A stretch of 11,577 nucleotides of DNA from Gammaproteobacteria bacterium (GTDB taxonomy: Bacteria; Pseudomonadota; Gammaproteobacteria; SZUA-229). This document shows positions 5,854 to 11,577 of the stretch, piece after piece. The stretch lies in contig DAOWFN010000125.1 of NCBI GenBank assembly GCA_030637945.1, positions 1 through 11,577 on the forward strand. The letters run 5' to 3'. Each line of letters starts with the position of its first letter. Positions within the stretch are counted from its first letter, which is position 1. The position numbers were made by a program, and so were the translations under genes. The notes beneath the pieces are model-generated. The model worked only from the letters and a program-made list of their open reading frames with translations, was not told the DNA's origin and did no database searches.

Positions 5854-6936
5854 TTATTCTGGTTGCTCGCCGGTTTCCAGCAAGGTGACCTTCATATCAT
5901 TTCTGAGAAATGATGCACCTGCAATGACAACCCTGTCGCCCGGGCTCAGACCATCTACTCGTATACTGTCGCCAATCATCATTCCTGCCGTGACATTTTT
6001 AGGATTAACAGTCATGGTTTTTTCATCGACGATCCAGACGGTAGCCTGTTTTTCAATATTGGAAATTACAGCGGATACAGGTAACGTAATCGGTGTATCA
6101 GAATGTGATTCGTCGGCGAACATCTCAGCAAATACCGTTCCGGTCATGCCGGGCAAAATGTTATAGTTTTCCGATGCGGTCATCGTCAGGGTGATTTTAA
6201 ATGTTTTGGTTTTAGGGTCGGCCTTGGTCGTGGCTTCCCTGAACTTGAGTGGAAATTGCTGATTTTTTATGGTGTCGAATTTGGCGTACAGTGCTCTATC
6301 TTTGTTTTTGGATCTGTTGACCGCTATCATCAGGTTTTCAGGTACATCGATTATTATTTTTAATGAAGAAACATCCTCGAGTGAAAATATTTTTTTGGAG
6401 AGAACGACTTCTTCAAAATTTTCCACATAACGTTTAGCGATATAACCGTCAAAATTAGCTTTTAGTTTTGTATAGATCAGATCCTGTTCTGCACCCTCCA
6501 GGCTGGCTTTAGCAGTATGATATTTTGCCCGAAGGTTGTCATGGTCAACTCTTGAGATAGCGCCTTTTTCGACCAGCTCTTTCGCCCGGTCGTAATTTGC
6601 TTTGGCGGTATCATAGCTGGCCTTACGGTCTTTGAGGGTGATCTTGAAATCGGTCGGATCCAGCTCTGCCAGTATCTGGCCTCTTTTGACCTGAGCACCT
6701 TCTTTAACAAAAATATTCTGTATCTTGCCGCTTACTCGAAATGAGATATCAGCTTTTTGGATGGCATCGACCTCAGCGGGAAATGTCCGGGTATCGCCCG
6801 TGGTCTGTTCACTAATCACAATGGTTTTAACTGGTCGTGAAGCGGCAACGAAGGTTTCTACAGATTTCTCACAGGCAGCAAGAAAAAATGATGATGCCAG
6901 AAGCAGAGTGAGGTAAGACAGTTTCCGTGTATCCAT
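5854..6936 (-). CDS. RND efflux periplasmic adaptor lipoprotein (HlyD/MFP family)
   Basis: This 360-residue membrane fusion protein bridges the RND pump to an outer-membrane channel. The N-terminus MDTRKLSYLTLLLASSFFLAAC has a lipobox with the lipidated Cys at residue 22. The first lipoyl half-motif is about 66-98 (GKIQNIFVKEGAQVKRGQIL). An alpha-hairpin coiled coil covers about 100-156 (SYDTAKANYDRAKELVEKGAI, then AKYHTAKASLEGAEQDL). The second lipoyl half follows (KANFDGYIAKRYVENFEEV). A beta-barrel with SSLKIIIDVPE comes next, and a membrane-proximal domain contains LPVSAVI and VWIVDEKTMTVNPKNV. AAGGGG sits 7 nt before the ATG. The gene leads the adaptor-pump-DUF4136 operon and has 84 bp of upstream space with a candidate promoter. 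No TolC-like gene is present in the window. Confidence 0.94.
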   Translation of the reverse strand: MDTRKLSYLTLLLASSFFLAACEKSVETFVAASRPVKTIVISEQTTGDTRTFPAEVDAIQKADISFRVSGKIQNIFVKEGAQVKRGQILAELDPTDFKITLKDRKASYDTAKANYDRAKELVEKGAISRVDHDNLRAKYHTAKASLEGAEQDLIYTKLKANFDGYIAKRYVENFEEVVLSKKIFSLEDVSSLKIIIDVPENLMIAVNRSKNKDRALYAKFDTIKNQQFPLKFREATTKADPKTKTFKITLTMTASENYNILPGMTGTVFAEMFADESHSDTPITLPVSAVISNIEKQATVWIVDEKTMTVNPKNVTAGMMIGDSIRVDGLSPGDRVVIAGASFLRNDMKVTLLETGEQPE

Positions 6937-6970
6937 TATGTTGCCCCTTGTTGTTTGTAGGTACTAAATA

Positions 6971-6997
6971 GTCTCGTTTTTAACGGGACACATTGTA
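6971..6997 (-). promoter_or_regulatory. Candidate promoter and operator dyad for the efflux operon
   Basis: On the minus strand TGC-TACAAT forms an extended -10 (TACAAT at 6997-6992). Directly downstream lies the near-perfect dyad GTCTCGTT-TTT-AACGGGAC (6971-6989, seven of eight pairs). A dyad over the presumed start site is a common operator position for TetR- or MarR-type repressors of efflux genes. No such regulator gene is in the window. An mRNA leader hairpin is an alternative. Confidence 0.4.
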
Positions 6998-7020
6998 GCA
7001 ATGATAGTTTGCTAGTTGTC

Positions 7021-8184
7021 TTATTTTGCTATGCGTAATATCAGGTAGCCAGCGATAGCTGCAGAAAATGATGCAACTAATACCGCAAGTTTATCGGCTT
7101 GTTGATAAAGGTCGCCATCGGTAAATGCGAGAGAGTCTACGAACAGGCTCATGGTAAATCCTATGCCCGTCAAAATAGAAACGCCATAAATTTGTAGCCA
7201 GGAACTATGGTCGGGCATTTTTGCGAGTCCCAGTTTAATCGCTACCCATGTGAAACTAAATACACCGATTTGTTTACCAAGAAACAATCCTGCCATGATA
7301 CCTAACGGTACACCAGCCGTCATTTGATCTAATGAAACATTGCGTAAATCAACACCGGCATTTACAAACGCGAATAATGGCAGAATGAAAAAAGCCACCC
7401 AGTAATGCAGATCACGTTCCATCTCTTTCGACATGGAGTAAGTTTCACCTTCATTTGGACATTTGCAATTCAGAGGAATGGTGAAGGCAAGTGCTACGCC
7501 AGCTAAAGTCGCGTGAACACCAGACTTAAGAACGCTAACCCATAATATGGTACCGACAATGAGATAAGCTGCTTTTTTTGTAACACCTAAACGATTCATC
7601 GTTATTAGAGTAGCAAGTGAGATTGCTGCAATAACAATGGATAAGGTGGATAATTCAACAGTATAAAATAATGCAATGATGACGATGGCACCGAGGTCAT
7701 CAATAATCGCCAGTGCCATCAGAAATATCTTTAAGGACAGTGGTACGCGTTTGCCAAGCATGGCCAGAATACCTAAGGCAAAAGCGATATCGGTAGCGGT
7801 TGGTATCGCCCAGCCGCTCATAGCCGTTGGATCGCCGTGGTTAATTAAAATATAAAAACCTGCGGGTACAATCATGCCGCCGAGTGCGGCGATGCCTGGT
7901 AGAGCGATTTGGCTCGGAGTGGATAATTGGCCTTCTAAAAATTCGCGTTTAACTTCCAGTCCGATCAATAAAAAGAAAATCGCCATCAGGCCATCATTGA
8001 TCCAGAGCAGTAATGGTTTGGCAATGTGTAGATCAGAAAAACGAACTTCAACCGGTGTCGCTAGAAATGCAGAATAGTAATCGCTGAACATCGAGTTTTT
8101 CAATGCCAGGGCAAGAATGGTGACGAAAATTAGTAGAATGCCGGAAGAGGATTCCTTTTTGATAAACTCTTCTAAAAAATTCAT
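7021..8184 (-). CDS. nhaA: Na+/H+ antiporter NhaA
   Basis: The 387-residue product is close in length to E. coli NhaA (388). NhaA exchanges external protons for internal Na+ or Li+ and sets sodium and pH homeostasis. Visible hallmarks include the N-terminal FIKKESSSGILLI helix, PLLLWINDGLMAIFFLLIGLEVKRE, and IPTATDIAFALG with the TM4 residues Thr131-Asp132. The ion-binding pair Asp162-Asp163 is in ALAIIDDLGAIVIIA. LKSGVHATLAGV precedes the long loop, ILPLFAFVNAGV follows it, and Lys304 is in FLGKQIGVF, the counterpart of the E. coli TM10 lysine. The VSILTGIGFTMSLFVDSLAF block is near the C-terminus. The cytoplasmic loop carries an unusual CxC (Cys240, Cys242). The gene lies 26 bp after DUF2288 and is probably cotranscribed with it. 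No strong Shine-Dalgarno is visible. Confidence 0.97.
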   Translation of the reverse strand: MNFLEEFIKKESSSGILLIFVTILALALKNSMFSDYYSAFLATPVEVRFSDLHIAKPLLLWINDGLMAIFFLLIGLEVKREFLEGQLSTPSQIALPGIAALGGMIVPAGFYILINHGDPTAMSGWAIPTATDIAFALGILAMLGKRVPLSLKIFLMALAIIDDLGAIVIIALFYTVELSTLSIVIAAISLATLITMNRLGVTKKAAYLIVGTILWVSVLKSGVHATLAGVALAFTIPLNCKCPNEGETYSMSKEMERDLHYWVAFFILPLFAFVNAGVDLRNVSLDQMTAGVPLGIMAGLFLGKQIGVFSFTWVAIKLGLAKMPDHSSWLQIYGVSILTGIGFTMSLFVDSLAFTDGDLYQQADKLAVLVASFSAAIAGYLILRIAK

Positions 8185-8210
8185 TTGGCTTCTGTCCGTA
8201 ACAAGGTTAC

Positions 8211-8567
8211 TTAATGAAGTTGTGTCTGGTCTGATGTTGGTGTATCTGGTTCTTTTGAAGGTTGAATCAAAACCCAGGGTTTAACGACCGTAGACCAGAA
8301 TATAGCATCTTCTGCGTGCCATTGTTTTGCCTGCTCGTCGGAGACTTTTGCGACTTCACCAGAGGTTAACCATTTGCTTACTTTGTCTTTATCATCTTGA
8401 GAAAAAGCGACAGCTACATCGAGCAAGTTAGTCTCACTGCTGACGTAGATTAGCCAGCCGCCCGCGAAAAAACGCTGCAGCTCAGACCAGTTTATCTGGG
8501 AGGTTTCATTATTGATGTTGGCGCGTAATACACCAACATCTGTAGGTTCTTTATCACTAGCAGTCAT
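8211..8567 (-). CDS. DUF2288 family protein
   Basis: This is a 118-residue soluble protein with the DUF2288 pattern: LRANINNETSQINWSELQRFFAGG, then YVSSETNLLDVAVAFSQDD, a KWLTSGEVAKVSDEQAKQW stretch, and the closing FWSTVVKPWVLIQP. The family is small, cytoplasmic and mostly proteobacterial, and its function is not known to me. The last 15 or so residues, Pro/Thr/Ser/Gln-rich, look like a disordered tail. It lies directly upstream of nhaA on the same strand (26-bp gap). A link to ion or pH stress is possible but rests only on that neighbourhood. A TGTCGACA-centred dyad next to a TATACT hexamer lies about 50 bp before its start. Confidence 0.88.
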   Translation of the reverse strand: MTASDKEPTDVGVLRANINNETSQINWSELQRFFAGGWLIYVSSETNLLDVAVAFSQDDKDKVSKWLTSGEVAKVSDEQAKQWHAEDAIFWSTVVKPWVLIQPSKEPDTPTSDQTQLH

Positions 8568-8608
8568 CGATAGTATCTACCGAAATGAATAATTTTAAGC
8601 ATGCTTGA

Positions 8609-8630
8609 AGTATAAACGTGTCGACAGTTT
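8609..8630 (-). promoter_or_regulatory. TGTCGACA-centred dyad abutting a -10 upstream of DUF2288-nhaA
   Basis: On the minus strand AAAC-TGTCGACA-C-GTTT (8630-8614) is a near-palindrome with a one-base offset, and it runs into TATACT (8614-8609), a five-of-six -10. The same TGTCGACA core lies at the equivalent place upstream of mdh. No consensus -35 is visible, which would fit activator-dependent transcription. Confidence 0.4.
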
Positions 8631-8674
8631 ATTACTATATGGCTCATTCGTTAGAACCGGCTAAGTGTATTACG

Positions 8675-9604
8675 TTACATGGATTTTAATAGATCAAGGT
8701 CTTTTCGAACCAGCGCAGCTGACTGGTCAAACATCGTCTGTTCTGCGTCATTCATGTCCAACTCAATAATATCGATTACACCATTTTGTCCGAGCATGGC
8801 GGGTACGCCGATAGCGATGTCTTCGTGGCCGTACTCGCCTTCGAGTAAACACACGGTAGGTAATATGCGATTGCGATTATGGACAATAGAGTCAACCATT
8901 TCGGTAACTGAGGCGGCGGGCGCATCGTATGCACTGCTGTTTTGTCTTAAGGCCAGGATTTCTGCGCCGCCATTTCTGGTACGCTCAACGATCGCGTCCA
9001 ACCGCTCTTTTTCTATAAACTTTTCTACTGGAATACCGGCAATAGTGCAGTAACGCAGCATTGGCACCATGGTGTCGCCGTGACCGCCTAATACCATCGT
9101 ATTGATGTCCATGTTTGAAAACCCTGTTTCGCTTGCGATAAAACTCGCCATGCGGCTGGAATCGAGTACACCTGCCTGACCAAAAACCCGGTTACGCGGC
9201 CAGCCGGTTTTTATAAAGGCATGATAGGTGATGACGTCTACCGGGTTGGTGACAAATAATAAAATAGCGTTAGGTGCGTATTTCATTGCGCCTTCGACAA
9301 TACCATCGATGATAGGAATGTTACTGGACAATACATCAGAGCGTGACATACCGGGTTTGCGCGGTAGGCCCGCAGTAATGATGATGATATCTGAATCAGT
9401 CATCAGTGCGTGATCGGTGGTGCCGATCAGGCGAGTATCGTATTCGAAAATTGGAGCAACTTCCTGGATATCTAATGCGGCACCTTTGGCTGCGCCTTCG
9501 TGTATATCAAGCAGTACTATCTCACGACACAGGTTTTTTGCAGCGATGAACTGTGCGGTAGATTCGCCGACGCGTCCGGCACCAACGATAGTAATCTTGT
9601 TCAT
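8675..9604 (-). CDS. mdh: Malate dehydrogenase, LDH-like (type 3) form
   Basis: The 309-residue enzyme interconverts malate and oxaloacetate with NAD(H) in the TCA cycle. It belongs to the lactate-dehydrogenase-like malate dehydrogenases rather than the E. coli type. The N-terminal Rossmann motif is VGAGRVGES (7-15), and Asp33 in VLLDIHEG favours NAD over NADP. The mobile substrate loop GLPRKPGMSRSD carries Arg82 and Arg88; an Arg, not Gln, at the specificity position points to malate. TNPVD holds Asn120, LDSSRM holds Arg151, and VLGGHGD holds the catalytic His175. GGGAGAAG lies shortly before the ATG, a strong ribosome binding site. It is separated by 107 bp from the downstream DUF2288 gene and appears to have its own promoter with a palindromic operator. 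Confidence 0.96.
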   Translation of the reverse strand: MNKITIVGAGRVGESTAQFIAAKNLCREIVLLDIHEGAAKGAALDIQEVAPIFEYDTRLIGTTDHALMTDSDIIIITAGLPRKPGMSRSDVLSSNIPIIDGIVEGAMKYAPNAILLFVTNPVDVITYHAFIKTGWPRNRVFGQAGVLDSSRMASFIASETGFSNMDINTMVLGGHGDTMVPMLRYCTIAGIPVEKFIEKERLDAIVERTRNGGAEILALRQNSSAYDAPAASVTEMVDSIVHNRNRILPTVCLLEGEYGHEDIAIGVPAMLGQNGVIDIIELDMNDAEQTMFDQSAALVRKDLDLLKSM

Positions 9605-9651
9605 CTAGACTTCTCCCTTAAAAAATTTTAATACTTAGATGTGTTTTAGCA

Positions 9652-9682
9652 CTTATAGTGTGTCGACACACTAAAAACTCAA
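9652..9682 (-). promoter_or_regulatory. Candidate mdh promoter with an 18-bp perfect palindrome in a 19-bp spacer
   Basis: On the minus strand TTGAGT (9682-9677) and TATAAG (9657-9652) are 19 bp apart. The perfect palindrome TAGTGTGTCGACACACTA (9656-9673) fills most of the spacer and overlaps the -10 by two bases. A long spacer occupied by an 18-bp dyad is the layout used by MerR-family activators such as SoxR, though other regulators can bind such dyads. The implied start site is about 40 nt before the mdh ATG. Confidence 0.5.
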
Positions 9683-9769
9683 TAATTCAATTACAAAATT
9701 ATTAATGATTGACCTTTGTATGATTAACCTTGGCTACTGCGCACGATGACACAGTTTGTTACTTTGTTG

Positions 9770-10561
9770 TTATTTGTTCGTGAGTTTAAACCTATCAAGA
9801 AATTTTTTAACAGCGTCCCAGTAAGCCTGGCTATCAGCATATTTATTCCATAAAGCTTTTGAGCCATGTTTGCCCGCCGTTCCAGGGATGAAACTTTGCC
9901 TGTTATCGACATCGATTACATCATAGATCGGTGACCAGTCATTCGCTTCATTTTTTGATGAGGTGATGAATGTCGGTACTTTGATATTCTTCGCAGAGTC
10001 GCGTATCCATGTTTTACTTTTGCCAAGATGAGAAAAATATTCACCCGGTGAGAAAGCAAGTACGCCATCAACAAGTTTTGGATGGTCTCCCGCCACTTTG
10101 AGCACCAGAGCTGCAGAATATGAGCTGCCCCAGGCTATGATTTTGCTGTTACTGTAACGTGCTCGTGCGTAGTTTAATGATGCGATGATATCAGGTAAGG
10201 CATCAGCATAACTAGTTGCCAGGCTTTTGTTACCTGCACGTATCGCGGTTTCATTGTCCTTGCCTCTTGAATATTCTCCGGAGCGTAGATCGGCAGCGAT
10301 GCAGTTGAAGCCAAGTTTATTTAGCCTGGGTGCTATCTCATCATATTCGCCGCGGCTTGAACCTGCCTGATGGAATAACACAATAACGGGTGTGCTGTCT
10401 GAAGTGTGCGGGGTATAACTGTCTGCTGATATTAATAAGCCATCTGCAGATCTGAAGCTTATGTTGTGGCTATCTGATGCGTAAGTTGTTCCGGTTATTA
10501 TCAATAGCACTGGCAAAAGTATATGACAGATGAGTAGTTTTTTTGACAGCATGTTGTTCAT
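9770..10561 (-). CDS. Exported alpha/beta hydrolase (dienelactone-hydrolase-like)
   Basis: The 263-residue protein begins with a hydrophobic signal peptide, MNNMLSKKLLICHILLPVLL, extending to about TTYA (28), so it is probably periplasmic. The fold markers are an oxyanion stretch VIVLFHQAGSSRGEY (59-73), NCIAADLRSGEYS, and the nucleophile elbow AWGSSYSAAL. In that elbow Ser147 is the likely nucleophile and the last Gly of the usual GxSxG is a Ser. VPTFITSSKNEANDWSP may supply the acid, and FIPGTAGKHGSKAL gives the candidate catalytic His232. This pattern suggests an esterase or hydrolase of unknown substrate. It follows the LuxR-type regulator gene by 28 bp and is probably cotranscribed. No strong Shine-Dalgarno precedes either ATG (10561 or 10552). 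Confidence 0.85.
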   Translation of the reverse strand: MNNMLSKKLLICHILLPVLLIITGTTYASDSHNISFRSADGLLISADSYTPHTSDSTPVIVLFHQAGSSRGEYDEIAPRLNKLGFNCIAADLRSGEYSRGKDNETAIRAGNKSLATSYADALPDIIASLNYARARYSNSKIIAWGSSYSAALVLKVAGDHPKLVDGVLAFSPGEYFSHLGKSKTWIRDSAKNIKVPTFITSSKNEANDWSPIYDVIDVDNRQSFIPGTAGKHGSKALWNKYADSQAYWDAVKKFLDRFKLTNK

Positions 10562-10589
10562 CCAGCGAGTAAATAAGTTTGTTTATATA

Positions 10590-11093
10590 CTAAAGAATAT
10601 CTTCAATAAACCATGCAGAAAAAGCATGGCGTCCATTGAGTTCTGCTTTTTTATAGATTGAAGATGCCCGTTGCCGTACAGTTTTTTCCAGAGTATTTCG
10701 TATGGCTGCGATTTCTTTCAGACTGAGCCCTTTTAATAATAACCGGCCGACTTCTTTTTCACTGTTAGTGAGTTGCCAGTCATTAAATTGCTGATTAATG
10801 ACATTGCCCAGGCTTGTTCTGGCATCGAGTACATGTTTTTCAGGTGTATGTTTAGGTTTTTGTCTTGATGATAATTCGTTTCGTAAGGCTTCAATCTCGA
10901 TACCCTGTTGGCGTATGTCGAATAGTAGCCAGGCAACAGCGATCAGTGAGAGCGCAACAATTACGGCTTCTATTGTTGCATGGGTAAAGTTAGTGCCTTC
11001 TGAAAAATCCAAAGCCAGGTCGATTCCGCCGGCGATCATCATGATGAGAAAAATAAGAAGTAGATAAATTTCTTTTAACTGTATGGTATGCAC
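10590..11093 (-). CDS. Membrane-anchored LuxR-type transcriptional regulator
   Basis: I start at GTG 11093, which has GAGGA at 7-nt spacing. The frame also extends to an ATG at 11135 (181 residues), but that codon lacks a usable Shine-Dalgarno and lies inside an operator-like palindrome. Counting from the longer start, two membrane helices span about 24-43 and 52-73 with a short loop. They are followed by a coiled-coil-like segment (GIEIEALRNELSSRQ) and a LuxR/GerE helix-turn-helix at about 121-181: QLTNSEKEVGRLLLKGLSLK, EIAAIRNTLEKTVRQRASSIYKK. There is no receiver or autoinducer domain, so sensing may occur through the membrane part. It is divergent from a cytochrome b561-type gene and upstream of the hydrolase gene. 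It probably regulates one or both. Confidence 0.88.
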   Translation of the reverse strand: MHTIQLKEIYLLLIFLIMMIAGGIDLALDFSEGTNFTHATIEAVIVALSLIAVAWLLFDIRQQGIEIEALRNELSSRQKPKHTPEKHVLDARTSLGNVINQQFNDWQLTNSEKEVGRLLLKGLSLKEIAAIRNTLEKTVRQRASSIYKKAELNGRHAFSAWFIEDIL

Positions 11094-11100
11094 AGGTGTT

Positions 11101-11105
11101 TCCTC
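11101..11105 (-). promoter_or_regulatory. Ribosome binding site favouring a GTG start for the LuxR-type gene
   Basis: GAGGA on the minus strand lies 7 nt before GTG 11093. The competing ATG at 11135 has only GGA three bases upstream, which is too close. This decides for the shorter protein unless N-terminal conservation says otherwise. Confidence 0.55.
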
Positions 11106-11129
11106 ATGATTTACTGATTTTATGGTATA

Positions 11130-11141
11130 GGACATATGTCC
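11130..11141. promoter_or_regulatory. Palindromic operator candidate, copy 1
   Basis: GGACATATGTCC is a perfect 12-bp palindrome. Copy 2 begins 29-30 bp away in the same divergent intergenic region, so it is likely a binding site for a dimeric regulator. It overlaps the alternative ATG start of the LuxR-type gene. Confidence 0.55.
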
Positions 11142-11159
11142 AATAAGGAACCATTTTAA

Positions 11160-11170
11160 GACATATGTCC
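11160..11170. promoter_or_regulatory. Palindromic operator candidate, copy 2
   Basis: GACATATGTCC repeats copy 1 except for the first base. Its centre is 29 bp from that of copy 1, about three helical turns. It lies about 41.5 bp before the start site predicted from the TAGAAT hexamer of the cytochrome gene, a typical activator position. Confidence 0.55.
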
Positions 11171-11193
11171 GATGAATTAATGCCGGTACTTCG

Positions 11194-11199
11194 TAGAAT
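11194..11199 (+). promoter_or_regulatory. Candidate -10 for the cytochrome b561-type gene
   Basis: TAGAAT matches five of six TATAAT bases and lies 32 bp before the ATG at 11232. At 17-bp spacing the -35 region reads GATGAA, which is poor. This suggests the promoter needs an activator. Confidence 0.35.
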
Positions 11200-11231
11200 A
11201 AAGTTAATCATTAATTTCATAGGTAGAAACA

Positions 11232-11577
11232 ATGGAAAAAGAAATACGTGTCTGGGATCCGCTGGTCAGAATCTTTCACTGGAGCCTGGTGCTGGCATTT
11301 ACGGTTGCTTATCTCAGCGGGGATGAGGAGAGTGCTTTGCATATATATTCAGGTTATATCATATTAGGCCTGATCTGTTTCAGGCTGCTGTGGGGAATGG
11401 TTGGCACTCGATATGCGCGATTTAGTGATTTTGTGTATTCGCCAAAAGCTATCATCGCGTACATTAAGGACCTTGTTTTTGGCCGTCCAAAACGCTATAT
11501 AGGCCATAATCCCGCCGGCGGTGCCATGATCGTTGCCCTGTTATTAAGTCTTATTGTGGTGACCTACAGTGGCTTGA
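11232..11577 (+). CDS. Cytochrome b561 / Ni-hydrogenase-type b cytochrome, N-terminal part
   Basis: The gene runs off the right edge; 115 codons are visible. Translation gives MEKEIRVWDPLVRIFHWSLV, then a first membrane helix, LHIYSGYIILGLICFRLLWG, GTRYARFSDFVYSP, and GHNPAGGAMIVALLLSLIVV. This is the pattern of small di-heme membrane b-type cytochromes that pass electrons between the quinone pool and periplasmic partners. His16 (FHW) and His37 (LHIYSGY) are likely heme ligands; the remaining ligands would lie beyond the window. GHNPAGGAM is a strong family signature. AGG (11221-11223) precedes the ATG at 8-nt spacing. It is divergent from the LuxR-type regulator, with two palindromic operator candidates between them. 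Confidence 0.92.
   Translation, partial: MEKEIRVWDPLVRIFHWSLVLAFTVAYLSGDEESALHIYSGYIILGLICFRLLWGMVGTRYARFSDFVYSPKAIIAYIKDLVFGRPKRYIGHNPAGGAMIVALLLSLIVVTYSGL

Overview
The window looks like chromosomal DNA from a gammaproteobacterium with a moderate, slightly AT-leaning base composition. GreB, NhaA, an RND efflux pair, an LDH-like malate dehydrogenase, a DUF2288 protein and a b-type cytochrome all read as gammaproteobacterial. The Gly/Pro/Tyr-rich protein cut by the left edge resembles sulfur-globule-type proteins of sulfur oxidizers. This makes a sulfur-oxidizing or marine lineage plausible but unproven. I see no tRNA, rRNA, CRISPR array, transposase or phage gene.

Layout, left to right. Bases 2-286 hold the C-terminal part of the Gly/Pro/Tyr-rich protein, followed by a clear intrinsic terminator. 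Bases 342-504 are an intergenic array of short dyads centred on GG(G)ATG. A minus-strand greB (537-1058) is divergent from a small W-rich hypothetical gene (1088-1291). Next come a 59-residue gene (1386-1565), a 267-bp palindromic element with three nested stems (1603-1869), and a 71-residue Arg-rich gene (1980-2195).

From 2220 to 11093 every gene is on the minus strand. In transcription order they are: a membrane-anchored LuxR-type regulator and a periplasmic alpha/beta hydrolase; malate dehydrogenase; DUF2288 and NhaA; then an RND adaptor lipoprotein, an RND pump and a DUF4136 lipoprotein. The last three look like one efflux operon that lacks an outer-membrane channel gene. DUF2288 and nhaA are 26 bp apart and probably cotranscribed. 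At the right end a cytochrome b561-type gene starts at 11232 on the plus strand, divergent from the LuxR-type regulator.

The most interesting material lies between genes. The 267-bp element has 26-bp perfect terminal inverted repeats and two equal 97-nt hairpin arms. Two TGTCGACA-centred dyads sit at matching promoter positions upstream of mdh and of DUF2288-nhaA. Two copies of a (G)GACATATGTCC palindrome lie between the LuxR-type regulator and the cytochrome b gene. The GGATG dyad array is a candidate dispersed repeat family. No single unmistakably new gene system is visible. The best candidates for something undescribed are the 267-bp element and the LuxR/hydrolase/cytochrome b unit with its paired operators.
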